Positions 28,314 to 37,263 of a stretch of DNA of 64,000 bases are shown in pieces. A program made the position numbers and the translations under genes. This stretch comes from Kribbella sp. NBC_01245 (GTDB lineage: Bacteria > Actinomycetota > Actinomycetes > Propionibacteriales > Kribbellaceae): the NCBI RefSeq assembly GCF_036226525.1, contig NZ_CP108487.1, positions 3,410,001 through 3,474,000 of the forward strand, written 5' to 3'. The notes under the pieces are model-generated. The model had not been told where the DNA came from and made no database searches. It saw only the letters and a program-made list of their open reading frames with translations. The stretch's first letter is position 1, and each line of letters starts with the position of its first letter.

Positions 28314-29480
28314 ATGGGAAAGAAGGCGCGAGACGCTCGTCGGCGCGAGAGGCGCGAGCTCGATGCTCAGAGGGCTGGACAACTTCGGATCGCGGTGGCA
28401 ACGTCACCGAGGATGACCAACGGTGAGATCGATGCTCGCCATGACGTCGAACTCGCAAAGGCCGCGTTGCTATACGCCGATAGCGTGGAGATGTACAGCG
28501 CCACCATGACGTTGATAGGCCACTCGGAGCTGTTTGCCAATAGCGGACCAGGCGCATTCGGCGACCTGCTTGCTGGCCTCACTGACGCTGAGGCGACCCA
28601 TCTGATCCGCAGCCAGCTAAACCCCGATTGGCGAAACGAGCTGTCGTACCTGCGGAATCCCCAGACTCCAGCGCATCGTCGGCTGGCGCGGGAGATCGAG
28701 GAAGAACTACAGAAGGTCATCCGGACGTTTGTTCATGACTCGGGGGCTATCGATCTCGCACCAGCTTTTCGCGCTGGCATCGTGACGCAGTCCGACACGG
28801 TCTTGAGCATAAGCGGAGACCAAGCTGAAGCGTTCCTCGTAGAACTTCAGCGTCTATTGGCCGACAACTCGGTGCGGCTGCTTGTTGACGCTGAAACCGG
28901 CGAGTTTGCTCAGGCGTTGATCGATGAGGGCCTCGTCCAGCCTGGAACGCTCAGCTTGAAGCACGCAAAGGAAGCGTTGGTAGGTAGTGGTCTCATAGCG
29001 CGGCTTCCCGCGTTCCACCAAGCACCCACCGACGAGCTGCTGAACCTGAGGTCCGACCTCGGCGGTCCGCTTGCCAGGTATCGATCGGCAGTCGTGCAAC
29101 TCTCCCAGACGCTGACGACCCCAGCGTTCGACACGGCAGCGGCCGAAGCAGTCAACGACCTTTGGACATCGGATGTGGCGCCCGAGCTAGTCGAAATTCG
29201 CGAATCCCTAGCCGATCACGGGTTAGTACGCGAGATCGTGAAATCCGCCGGCCAGGATGTCGGCTCAGTTATCAAGGGTGTTGCCGCCTGGCCGGCGATT
29301 TACATGGGACTTGATCACATGACGAATCTCAGCACGTGGGTGGCAGCTGCAGCCACAGCAGTCCCGGCGGCCAGCGCCCATGTCGGCAAGGGGGCAGTGG
29401 CTCGGTACACCGGACGTCGCGCCATCACGCGACACGAGCTCTTCTACCTGTACGAGACCAATCGTCGGCTGACTCACTAG
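28314..29480 (+). CDS. hypothetical protein, 388 aa
   Basis: The ATG at 28314 follows AAGGGGGG; an upstream TTG is less likely. The N-terminus is strongly basic (GKKARDARRRERRELDAQR), suggesting nucleic-acid or ribosome contact. The middle is helical and acidic, and residues near 318-355 are hydrophobic (GVAAWPAIYMGLDHM; WVAAAATAVPAASAHVGKGA). The segment LRSDLGGPLARYRSAVVQL recalls part of the 338-residue protein at 18890. No recognised family. A soluble, possibly membrane-touching protein of unknown role on the island. Confidence 0.7.
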   Translation: MGKKARDARRRERRELDAQRAGQLRIAVATSPRMTNGEIDARHDVELAKAALLYADSVEMYSATMTLIGHSELFANSGPGAFGDLLAGLTDAEATHLIRSQLNPDWRNELSYLRNPQTPAHRRLAREIEEELQKVIRTFVHDSGAIDLAPAFRAGIVTQSDTVLSISGDQAEAFLVELQRLLADNSVRLLVDAETGEFAQALIDEGLVQPGTLSLKHAKEALVGSGLIARLPAFHQAPTDELLNLRSDLGGPLARYRSAVVQLSQTLTTPAFDTAAAEAVNDLWTSDVAPELVEIRESLADHGLVREIVKSAGQDVGSVIKGVAAWPAIYMGLDHMTNLSTWVAAAATAVPAASAHVGKGAVARYTGRRAITRHELFYLYETNRRLTH

Positions 29481-29520
29481 ACGAGTCGGGTCACCGTGGC
29501 GGCGTTTAAAGGTCACACCT

Positions 29521-29754
29521 TCAACGCCACTCGGGATCACCTGTTGGCGGGTAGTACTGGAACGTCCTTCGGCCCGAGGTCTGCACGTATCGCTGGGAGT
29601 AGGCGTTATCAGAGCGCTGCAGTATGCGTCCGTGGGGTAGAGCAGACGCACTGGGCCACTCCTGTCGAGCGGTCGGCAGCCCGGCGCTGGGACAGTCCTT
29701 CGCCGGGTCGCGTTTCTGGAACTCAGCTGCACAGTCGTTTGTCCGCTCACCCAT
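29521..29754 (-). CDS. possible small protein, 77 aa
   Basis: Open frame downstream of, and in the same direction as, the metzincin gene. The composition looks protein-like (CAAEFQKRDPAKDC; RTFQYYPPTGDPEWR at the C-terminus), but no ribosome-binding site precedes the ATG. It may be a real small partner, the tail of a lost gene or chance. The remainder of the 29481-29822 gap shows nothing else. Confidence 0.3.
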   Translation of the reverse strand: MGERTNDCAAEFQKRDPAKDCPSAGLPTARQEWPSASALPHGRILQRSDNAYSQRYVQTSGRRTFQYYPPTGDPEWR

Positions 29755-29822
29755 GTTGAGACATCGTCATCGAAAGTCGCACACAATGGCCGCGCAATTG
29801 GGCAGGACTGCCAACAACTGTG

Positions 29823-31325
29823 CTATTCCACGACTCCCGGATCCTCCACCACCGCTATGCATCGCCCGAATCGTTGATCGAGTTGGAAGCGCCAAACATT
29901 ACGGCCATCGGAGCCTCTGAATCTCGGCCGTTCGAGCCCCCGACTGAAGACGACTGGGAGCCTCCCAAGCGTGCGCCATGGCGAGTAACGTCGCTTGGTG
30001 TACATGATGTCTGTTACGTACTTATGCCCTTCGTGACAGAGCCCTAGCCAATGTCCGACTTCGTGGGCGAGCGTGAATCGACCCGTCGCAGCGGCAGTGG
30101 CGTTTCTCGGCCACAGATACGATACCGATGCTTGCCGAACGGCACCACGCTCGTCTACACGCGCGGTGACGCAACAGTTGTCGTCGCGATCGGCAGTCTG
30201 GCACGAGTTGGAGGGGTCGACAATATTCAGACCGAGCGTGACACCGCGAACGGCACCCGAACTTTCACGCCAGTTGGTTGGAGGATGTCCACTCAAGAAG
30301 GGAAACAGGACTCCGAAGGCAGCCAAGTCGCAGCCGTCTTTGAATTCGTTGTTATCCAAGAAGTCTGCGTGCTCGCGGCCCCCAAACCAGAACATCGGGA
30401 AGTCGTTCGAGACAGCTGAAACCTGCAGTCGATTCAGTTCTGTGTCACTCCACTGAATGAGAACGCCAACATCCTTAGCGATACGGGAGGCATATCTCAT
30501 TGATCGGGCAGCATATTTGGGATGCATTGACAAGATCCTGAGGTCGGGAGCTCCGGTAGCCAAGTAACTCTCGATTTCCTCACGACTGGCTCTATCGCCA
30601 ATTGCCGGAGAATACTCCGGTCCCCTCAATCTCTGCACCATCGCCTCTGGAAAGTCCTTCGGGTTCGACGGATACCTAAAGCCACCGAGTCCCAACAAAT
30701 CGACTCCCCTCGCCCGGAGCAACTCGCGGAGGTCGGTGTCGAAGTCGTAGGTGTCGAAGCTGAGCAGATGATGTGATGCCTTCACGCGAATTCCCCACGG
30801 CGACCGGTCGATCCCCGCTGCCCTTCGGGCCGCATCCCTTTGACGGATGTCATCGGCATACGTCCGATCGATCAGGTCGGAGACAAATTGCCGAAGTCGA
30901 TTTCGCTCCCAGTGGCGAGCCGACTCGTCAAGTGTCCTAAAAATACTGCTAGCGCCTTCGATACCTAAGATTACTCCGTCCGCAGTTGCCTTCAGGATAT
31001 CGTCGAGAGAGTCGCGCCACCTGCCTTGGAGTGCGTGACCGAGCGAAGATCCAGCTGACTCGACGATCCGTCCAGAGATCCGAAGGGAACCTCCCAGAGA
31101 ACTACCCAGGCCGGAAAGAATTCCGCCGCCAAACGAGCCGGCCACGCATAAAGCTTCACCATCGATGGAGCACGCCTGATCTGCGATCCACCCGCCGGCG
31201 CCCTCACCCGCATCCTCCACAGCATTCGCGGCTTCCTCCACGGCGCCCCCGACAGTCTCCACACCGTCGCGAATCGCACCGCCAACGGAGTTCGCGCCAC
31301 TCTTGATAGCGCCCCATAAACCCAC
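29823..31325 (-). CDS. metzincin-type zinc protease with Gly/Ala-rich N-terminus, no signal peptide
   Basis: Protein of 500 residues. The C-terminal part has the extended metzincin motif AHEVGHWLGLCHEGH (His421, Glu422, His425, His431) followed by TDIMYT, a Met-turn. The N-terminal 130 residues are a glycine/alanine-rich amphipathic stretch (SGANSVGGAIRDGVETVGGA; GGGILSGLGSSLGGSLRISG) without a cleavable signal, like membrane-inserting or injected toxins. The middle (about 150-400) is unrecognised and has a cysteine cluster (NSCQTADRDDNCC). The GTG at 31325 follows GGGGAGG. A toxin or effector role is inference; a housekeeping protease is unlikely given its place on the island. Confidence 0.75.
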   Translation of the reverse strand: MGLWGAIKSGANSVGGAIRDGVETVGGAVEEAANAVEDAGEGAGGWIADQACSIDGEALCVAGSFGGGILSGLGSSLGGSLRISGRIVESAGSSLGHALQGRWRDSLDDILKATADGVILGIEGASSIFRTLDESARHWERNRLRQFVSDLIDRTYADDIRQRDAARRAAGIDRSPWGIRVKASHHLLSFDTYDFDTDLRELLRARGVDLLGLGGFRYPSNPKDFPEAMVQRLRGPEYSPAIGDRASREEIESYLATGAPDLRILSMHPKYAARSMRYASRIAKDVGVLIQWSDTELNRLQVSAVSNDFPMFWFGGREHADFLDNNEFKDGCDLAAFGVLFPFLSGHPPTNWRESSGAVRGVTLGLNIVDPSNSCQTADRDDNCCVTARVDERGAVRQASVSYLWPRNATAAATGRFTLAHEVGHWLGLCHEGHKYVTDIMYTKRRYSPWRTLGRLPVVFSRGLERPRFRGSDGRNVWRFQLDQRFGRCIAVVEDPGVVE

Positions 31326-31968
31326 GTCAACCGCCTCCCCCCGCGTTGCACGCTTCAGCGCGAGCGCTTACATCCCTTGGTGGATAGAAAGCATATGAAT
31401 GTCTTGATTCTGGCCGCCTTGAGCGAGCGCTCATTGTACCCACCACTACCGGATGAATTCGCGAAAAACCTCACGGTGCCTTCGCGACTAAGGATGCCCG
31501 CAGTTTATCTGAAAAGCGCTCCGACACCTTGACGCCTTGGGCGAATTCGACTCTGCGTTCAACCCCATGCCGACAAGCACGGCAACTCTGAAGCTAGCAG
31601 CGGAGTCTGCATACCGCCAGGGCCGCAGCCGATAGCGACGCTTCAGAAATCGAGCGTTTGCTGGATCTAGGTCAAGTTCTCAACACACCCCACCACGCAG
31701 AGAATAGGAGCGGGAAGGGCACCCGAGTGTGCATCCCTGATCAATGGGTCGCGCCAAGACACGACGTCAGTTGTCGCTAGTCGGCGGCCGGATGGCTGCT
31801 GTGCGCTCGAACGACGCTGCGGCCTGACAAATAGCCGGAGCTCGGTTAGACGAACTCGCCCCTGGGAGGTGTCGGAACGTCAGCGTCAGCGCTGATCTTG
31901 TCGGTGAAGTGCAGCTCCTCAACCGCGGGCTGATGAAGCTTGCGCGAGATGGATAGGTTGAGCGGATC
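31326..31968. other. 643-bp gap, no intact gene
   Basis: Comparatively AT-richer DNA with stops in all frames. On the minus strand the last codons before 31846 read ADADVPTPP then stop, similar to the EDVPTLPG end of the ligase remnant at 32898, so a scrap of the same gene may be duplicated here. Confidence 0.45.
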
Positions 31969-32709
31969 GTGCTCTACGGGATCTACAAGTGGCGACTCCG
32001 GCGGCAACTGGTCGGCAAGCCGAGGGCGCAGCACGTCGGACTGGTGATGGACGGCAACCGCCGCCGGGCCCGCTGTCAAGGGCATGCGAACCCGAGCGTC
32101 GGTACGACGCGCTTCACGTCGAGAACGCCCTCGGCTGGTGTCAGACCGCTGGAGTTCAGCACGTCACAGTCTTCATCTGCTCGACCGAGAACCCGATCAA
32201 GCGCGGCAGAGAGAAGTCGCTACTTGATGCAGATGATCGGAGAGGTGGTCACCACCCGGCTGATCGAGCCCGGCGGGCGCTGGCAGGTCCACGTCGCCGG
32301 ATTGGTCGACCGGCTCCCCGACACCACCGCGCTCGCGCTGAAGCAGGCCGTCGAGGCCACCAAGGAGATCGCTACCGGCAACCACGTCACCATCGCCGTC
32401 GGGTACGGCGGCCGGCAGGAGCTCGTCGAGGCCGTCCGTTCCCTGCTGGAGTCCGAGGCCCGCGCCGGCAACGACCTCGACTCTCTCGCTGACACCCTCG
32501 AGGCCGCCGGCATCACCAGCACCTCTACACCGCCGGCCAGCCCGACTCCGACCACCAGCGGCGAACAGCGGATGTCGAATTTCCTGCTCTGGCAGAGCGC
32601 CTACTGCGAGGTCTGCTTCTGCGACCCGTACTGGCCGGCCTTCCGCGAGATCGACTCCCTCTGCGCGCTCCGCTCCTACGCCGCCCGCCAACGGCGCCGC
32701 GGTGCATAA
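31969..32709 (+). pseudogene. uppS: broken cis-prenyltransferase (undecaprenyl diphosphate synthase-like)
   Basis: The start GTG and the N-terminus (LYGIYKWRLRRQL, HVGLVMDGNRRRARCQGHAN) are family-like. The frame then shifts: ALHVENALGWCQTAGVQHV and TVFICSTENPIKRG are in another frame, after which YLMQMIGEVVTTRLIEPGGR and HVTIAVGYGGRQELVEAVRS return to the first. A further shift breaks the HLYTAGQPD-SD segment before RTSGEQ-type sequence (TSGEQRMSNFLLWQSAY, then FREIDSL). The reading frame stays open through the damage, so a 246-residue product could be made, but essential residues are replaced. At least two regions are frameshifted. Confidence 0.8.
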
Positions 32710-32897
32710 GGACATCAAGGGGGCGCCCGGTCCTCGCAGATTAGGGCTGTGCGGTTGCCGAGAACTTCGAGCATGGCCCGAGCTTCTTTCCCGCATCCGA
32801 CACCGTTGCATCGAACACAACATTGATGCGTCGTGGCTAGGGCTACGGACGATTTCCATGGTCACAACGAGCATCGGGCCCAGGCGAGGCGATCGCA

Positions 32898-33316
32898 TCA
32901 CTCGTCGGCACCGGTACCAGGAAGTGTCGGAACGTCTTCCGGCTGCAACTCTGCTCGGATTCGGATGAGGCGCAGTGGGTGTCGGTATTGGCCAGCTTGC
33001 ATGGCGGCGTCGGCGGCGACTTCGATCACGAGGCGTGGCTGCACCTTCAGCAGCGGCACCTTGGTGTCCTTGCCGCCCCAGCGGTAGGCCGGGATCTCGT
33101 CCGGCCACGGATGCGAGGGCCCGGCCGGCTTCAGTACCTTGGCCAGCTCGGCGGCCTGCGCGTCCTTCAGCGCCACGGTCCGCCCGACCGCCTCCAGCAC
33201 CTTGCCGCGGTACCGACCCGCGATCACCGCCTCAGGTCGCGTCAGAGAGCCGGTAACCGCGCCCACGACCACCTCGACGGTGTCGCGATGACGGATCTTT
33301 CGTCGGGTCTCTAGGC
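32898..33316 (-). pseudogene. C-terminal fragment of an ATP-dependent DNA ligase
   Basis: The frame reads RRKIRHRDTVEVVVGAVTGS, RPEAVIAGRYRGKVLEAVGR, PWPDEIPAYRWGGKD, KVPLLKVQPRLVIEVAADAA and ends LQPEDVPTLPGTGADE. This is the OB-fold and tail of LigC/LigD-type actinobacterial ligases (RHRDTV motif, RWGGKD, P-x-L-V-x-E-V). The nucleotidyltransferase domain with the KxDG lysine is absent; the upstream frame ends at a stop near 33290-33316. A remnant left by recombination, so no ligase activity is expected. Confidence 0.7.
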
Positions 33317-33556
33317 GTGTCGCGCACTGTCGTGTTGAGCGTGTTGATCAGTACGTGTGCGACACCCATGTCGGGAAGTAGAGCTGCCTGGGTCGACGAC
33401 AAGCAGGCGCCTGAATGGGGCCTCGCGCTGGCCGGATCGCCATGTGCGGACGCGGGGCTCCACCGATGTCGATCCATCGATTGCAGACCGGGGCTGCGAT
33501 GATGGGCCCGGGTCGATTCGCTTGCGAGGCGGCTCGACTTGGGAGAGGTTGACGCA

Positions 33557-34525
33557 ATGAAGTACACGCGTCTAGGGAAGACCGGCCTCAAGGTTAGCCG
33601 CATTGGTCTCGGGTGCATGAGCTATGGAAGAGCCGCGTCTGGTATGCATCAGTGGACGTTGGATGAGGCCGCCGCAGCGCCGTTCTTCCGACAGGCGGTC
33701 GAGTTGGGCGTGACCTTCTGGGACACCGCCAACGTCTACCAGGGCGGCACCTCCGAGGAGTTCGTGGGCCGCGCCATCCGTGAATTCTCCCGACGCGAGG
33801 ACATCGTCCTCGCAACCAAGGTGCACGGGAGGATGCACGACGGTCCCGGCGGGAGCGGCCTGTCGCGAAAGGCCATCCTTGAGCAACTGGACGCGTCACT
33901 TCGCCGCCTCGGCACCGACTACGTCGACGTCTACTACATTCACCGCTTCGACGATCAGGTGCCGGTCGAGGAGACCATGGAGACTCTGCACGACGTCGTG
34001 AAGGCCGGAAAGGTGCGGTACCTCGGAGCGTCGTCGATGTGGGCATGGCAGTTCGTGAAGATGCAGCATGCCGCGGAACTGCACGGGTGGACACGGTTCT
34101 CGGCGATGCAGGATCAGTACAACGTGCTCAGGCGTGAGGAGGAGCGCGACATGATCCCGCTCTGCCTCGACCAGGGTGTCGGCCTGACTCCCTACTCGCC
34201 GCTGGCCAAGGGGCGTGCTGCGCGGCCCTGGGGCGAGCAGACCGCCCGGTCGTCTACCGACACGGTGGCCCAGGCATTCGACCGGGACGTTGACAAGCCG
34301 GTGGTCGACGCCGTTCACCAGATCGCCGAGGATCGTCGCGTCCCGATGGCGCAGGTCGCTCTGGCGTGGGTGCTGTCCAAGCAGGTCGTGTCCTGCCCGA
34401 TCGTCGGTGCCACCAAACCCAAGCACCTCGAAGATGCCGTGGCGGCGCTAGAGGTGAGCCTTTCCGCGGACGAGATCGCGCCGCTAGAGGCGCCTTACAC
34501 GACGCAGGACAACTACTGGTGGTGA
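33557..34525 (+). CDS. aldo/keto reductase
   Basis: NADPH-dependent aldo/keto reductase of 322 residues. It begins MKYTRLGKTGLKVSRIGLGC, with catalytic residues visible in FWDTANVYQGG (Asp, Tyr), VLATKVHG (Lys) and DVYYIHRFD (His), and the C-terminal cofactor motif CPIVGATKPKHLEDA. The ATG at 33557 follows GGGAGAGG; the ORF is open 18 bp further. The C-terminus DNYWW-type ending is common in the YdjG/Aad-like subgroup. It overlaps the next small gene by 4 bp. Substrate unknown. Confidence 0.92.
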   Translation: MKYTRLGKTGLKVSRIGLGCMSYGRAASGMHQWTLDEAAAAPFFRQAVELGVTFWDTANVYQGGTSEEFVGRAIREFSRREDIVLATKVHGRMHDGPGGSGLSRKAILEQLDASLRRLGTDYVDVYYIHRFDDQVPVEETMETLHDVVKAGKVRYLGASSMWAWQFVKMQHAAELHGWTRFSAMQDQYNVLRREEERDMIPLCLDQGVGLTPYSPLAKGRAARPWGEQTARSSTDTVAQAFDRDVDKPVVDAVHQIAEDRRVPMAQVALAWVLSKQVVSCPIVGATKPKHLEDAVAALEVSLSADEIAPLEAPYTTQDNYWW

Positions 34526-34740
34526 CACGTTGCCCGGCCGCTGCCGCGATCCGCCTCGACCGCTACCTCGCGGGAATCGCTCTGCTGGCCTATCTCGCCT
34601 TCACGGTTTCGCACCTGGTCTTCCACCTCGGCCATCTGGAAAGCGGCGAGCCCGGCTGGTCGATCGTGCTCGCGGTCTCCGTGAGTCTGATGGTCCTGGT
34701 CCCAGCCAGCGCCTTGCTCGGTGCCCGCAAGCTGACTTGA
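34522..34740 (+). CDS. small membrane protein, 72 aa
   Basis: The GTG at 34522 overlaps the aldo/keto reductase stop (GTGA). The product has two transmembrane helices, YLAGIALLAYLAFTVSHLVF and WSIVLAVSVSLMVLVPASAL, joined by a short loop HLGHLESGEPG. The SHLVFHLGHL pattern recalls small uncharacterised actinobacterial membrane proteins. It is probably co-translated with the reductase. Function unknown. Confidence 0.65.
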   Translation: MTRCPAAAAIRLDRYLAGIALLAYLAFTVSHLVFHLGHLESGEPGWSIVLAVSVSLMVLVPASALLGARKLT

Positions 34741-34891
34741 CCACTGCGACAGACCTCGCGAACTGTTGGGACCTGAGTCTTCGCTATGTTTGACCGACTT
34801 GCCGATTCGCGTACCCCAGAATGGGCGGCGAGACGACTCCCTCTTGCCTCGAAGGGATCGACCACCCGAATGGCCGAGAGGGGCTGTAGTT

Positions 34892-35977
34892 GTGCGGGCA
34901 ATACTCCTGAGCGGCGCGCTGGCCGTGGTCTGCTCGCTGCTGGGGACGCGGATCGCCGTCGGATGGTTCGCCCGTCACGGCTTCGGCCAGCCGATCAGGC
35001 ACGACGGACCGACGACACATCATGTCAAGCGGGGTACGCCGACCATGGGCGGTCTCGTGATCCTGCTGAGTGCCGCTGCGGGATATTTGACGGCAACGAT
35101 CTTGACCGGCGGGTGGCCGAGTGCCAGCGCTTGGCTCCTGATGTTGCTGTTCTTCGGCTGCGGGGTAGTGGGATTCCTCGACGACTTCATCAAGGTCTAT
35201 ACCCAGAACAATCAGGGTCTGAGTAGTCGGGCCAAGATGGCGGGTCAGACGCTGGTCGCGCTCGTCTTCGGGGTCCTGTCCACGCAATTCTTCGCCGACG
35301 AGCGCGGTGTCAGGCCGGCGTCGCAGTACATCTCCACCACTCATGACTGGGGGATCAAGCTGCCCCTGGTCGTGGTCCTGCTGGTGATCTGGTTCATCGT
35401 CACCGCGACCTCCAATGGCGCCAACCTCACTGACGGCGCCGACGGGCTGCTCGCCGGCGCCTCGGCGTTGATCTTCGGCGCGTACATCATCGTGAATGTC
35501 TGGCAGAACAACCAGCTGTGCGACTCCTCGCGGCCCACTGTGGTGCAGGCACAGTGCTACCAGGTGCGCGACCCTCTCGACCTCGCGGCCTTCGCGGCCG
35601 CCATCGCTTTAGCTTGTATCGGCTTCCTTTGGTGGAACGCCAAGCCCGCACGGATCATCATGGGCGATGTCGGCTCCCTCGCCATCGGTGGCGCCTTGGC
35701 CGGGCTGGCGATCATGTCTCGAACCGAGCTCCTGATGGCCGTCGTCGCCGGACTGTTCGTGCTCGAGACCATGTCCGTGATGCTGCAGATGAGCTACTTC
35801 CAACTGACCAAGCGACTCACGGGCACGGGGCGTCGCATCTTCCGAATCGCTCCCATTCACCATCACTTCGAACACCTGGGATGGGACGAAGTCACCGTAG
35901 TGATCCGCTTCTGGATCGTCGCCGGGGTCTTCGTCGCGACCGGGCTCGGGATCTTCTATGCCTCTTGGCTCGCCTGA
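34892..35977 (+). CDS. mraY: phospho-N-acetylmuramoyl-pentapeptide transferase (extra MraY)
   Basis: Polytopic enzyme of 361 residues that joins UDP-MurNAc-pentapeptide to undecaprenyl phosphate, giving lipid I. Key motifs are present: PTMGGLVILL, GFLDDFIKV (the catalytic Asp pair), TDGADGLLAG, MGDVGSLAIGG and the His-rich APIHHHFEHLGW. About ten transmembrane helices. The GTG follows GAGAGGGGC. It is outside any division/cell-wall cluster and on a mobile island, so it is an accessory copy; a role as a drug-tolerant or specialised second MraY is possible. The uppS remnant lies 2.2 kb upstream. Confidence 0.93.
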   Translation: MRAILLSGALAVVCSLLGTRIAVGWFARHGFGQPIRHDGPTTHHVKRGTPTMGGLVILLSAAAGYLTATILTGGWPSASAWLLMLLFFGCGVVGFLDDFIKVYTQNNQGLSSRAKMAGQTLVALVFGVLSTQFFADERGVRPASQYISTTHDWGIKLPLVVVLLVIWFIVTATSNGANLTDGADGLLAGASALIFGAYIIVNVWQNNQLCDSSRPTVVQAQCYQVRDPLDLAAFAAAIALACIGFLWWNAKPARIIMGDVGSLAIGGALAGLAIMSRTELLMAVVAGLFVLETMSVMLQMSYFQLTKRLTGTGRRIFRIAPIHHHFEHLGWDEVTVVIRFWIVAGVFVATGLGIFYASWLA

Positions 35978-36241
35978 GCCGAAGAGCAATTGGGTTCGTT
36001 CGGTACAGAAGTCGCATGGCCACTGGAACAGCTCAAGGTCCTCGGGTCGGATGCTTAGCCTCGCCCACGCTGGCGCTGAGTATCGACGCACTTGCTGTAC
36101 GACTGCTTCAAGCTCGTCGCCTACAGCCGGATAGAGCGGTTCAAGCGTGGCGTCGTCGGGCGCCTGGGCACCAAATTGCTCGATTATGTCGATGGATGCG
36201 CCGACGTCCTGATGGCCAACGATGATCACTAGCACTCCCAT
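35978..36241 (-). pseudogene. possible truncated hypothetical gene
   Basis: From the ATG at 36241 the minus strand reads like a real protein (MGVLVIIVGHQDVGASIDII; APDDATLEPLYPAVGDELEA; APAWARLSIRPEDLELFQWP; CDFCTERTQLLFGSGEP), and the frame then runs on antisense into mraY. The natural 3' end is probably lost at the mraY junction. No family recognised. Confidence 0.4.
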
Positions 36242-36624
36242 GGGTGACGGCTCGAAACCTTGACCCGTACCCGTTGCCCCGGCAGCAAAGCCATACTCGC
36301 GCTCTCGAACCGCTCCACCGCTGCCACCGCTGCCACCGCGCCATTGCCTCATGCCTAGAGCAATTGAAGCAAGGTCGGCGGCGGCCAGACCCTGTCGCGT
36401 AATTCCGCCTCCTCGATGGTGCGGACGGGATCGCCGATGCCGAGCGTGCGACTCTGGTGGCATGGAGCCGTCCGATGGCGAGCTGGTCCTATCGGCGCGT
36501 GAGTACGAACCTCGGCGGTTTCGCACGAGGGCTGGCCTGCACCACTGCGGGCAGTTGTGGGCGGTCGGAGTAACCAGCTCGGCCTCCGTTGGCGCGCAAG
36601 TTGGGCCGGCGGGGCAGAATCAGC

Positions 36625-36800
36625 GTGTGAAGAAGCCCGAGGCCGACCCCGTGATCGCGCGCAACCGCAAGGCTGCCCACGACTACCAGCTGGGCGAGTC
36701 CTGGGAGGCGGGGATGCCGGGACGCCCGGAACGCCCGGAACGAGCTGATCGTGCAGGCGGTGGAAGCAGGCTGAGTCCGCGGCCGGGCCTCTTCCCGTAG
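36625..36800 (+). pseudogene. short frame resembling an SmpB N-terminus
   Basis: After GTGAAGAAGCCC the frame reads ADPVIARNRKAAHDYQLGES then WEAGM, similar to the start of SmpB (xIAxNRKAxHDYxxxxxxEAG), and then loses resemblance. In another frame the following bases give RNELIVQAVEAG then stop, typical of the ends of small helix-turn-helix proteins. Both are probably gene scraps. Confidence 0.3.
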
Positions 36801-37263
36801 GCCCATCGCACGCAGTACCGCGGCAGGTGGCGACTGCATCCGCCACCTGCTGGGGTACTGGCCGGTCAGAAGTCGTCGCCGTGGTGGTCATCTTCTGCTG
36901 GTCCGACGGGCCGTTCATGCATCGCCACCGGGAAGCTCCCCGACTAAACCCAAGCCGTACGCTGATGTTGTGGGCTTGACGATTCGGGATGGGCACAGGA
37001 CCAGCACGGGTACCTGGCCTGACCTGGTCAGGCAGCTTGAGGTCTCGACTGTTCAGCCCAGTAGCACCGAGACCGCCACCTCCCCCTTGGATCGCGCAGT
37101 GCCTGACGACCCCGTCAACGAGTCACTGCCAGTGCGTACGAGAGGCCAGTCGCACGGCCGCTCGGACCGGCACTCACGCCAGCGCCGGCGAGATTGACAT
37201 GTTCAGTGACGATACCTTTACTGAACACTCAAGGTTGCCATCCCCGAACTCTGTTGATGCTGC
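36801..37263. other. 463-bp gap, nothing assignable
   Basis: One short palindrome, GCCTGACC-TGGTCAGGC, near 37018. The open frames here lack coding character. It borders the 3' end of the hydrolase gene. Confidence 0.45.

Noticed and set aside
31846..32085. 79-residue minus-strand frame overlapping the uppS remnant
   Set aside because: No ribosome-binding site; only its last few codons resemble anything (ligase tail), so it is not a gene.
35609..35977. continuation of the minus-strand hypothetical frame antisense through mraY
   Set aside because: mraY is intact and strongly conserved here, so the overlapping antisense part is not credible as coding.
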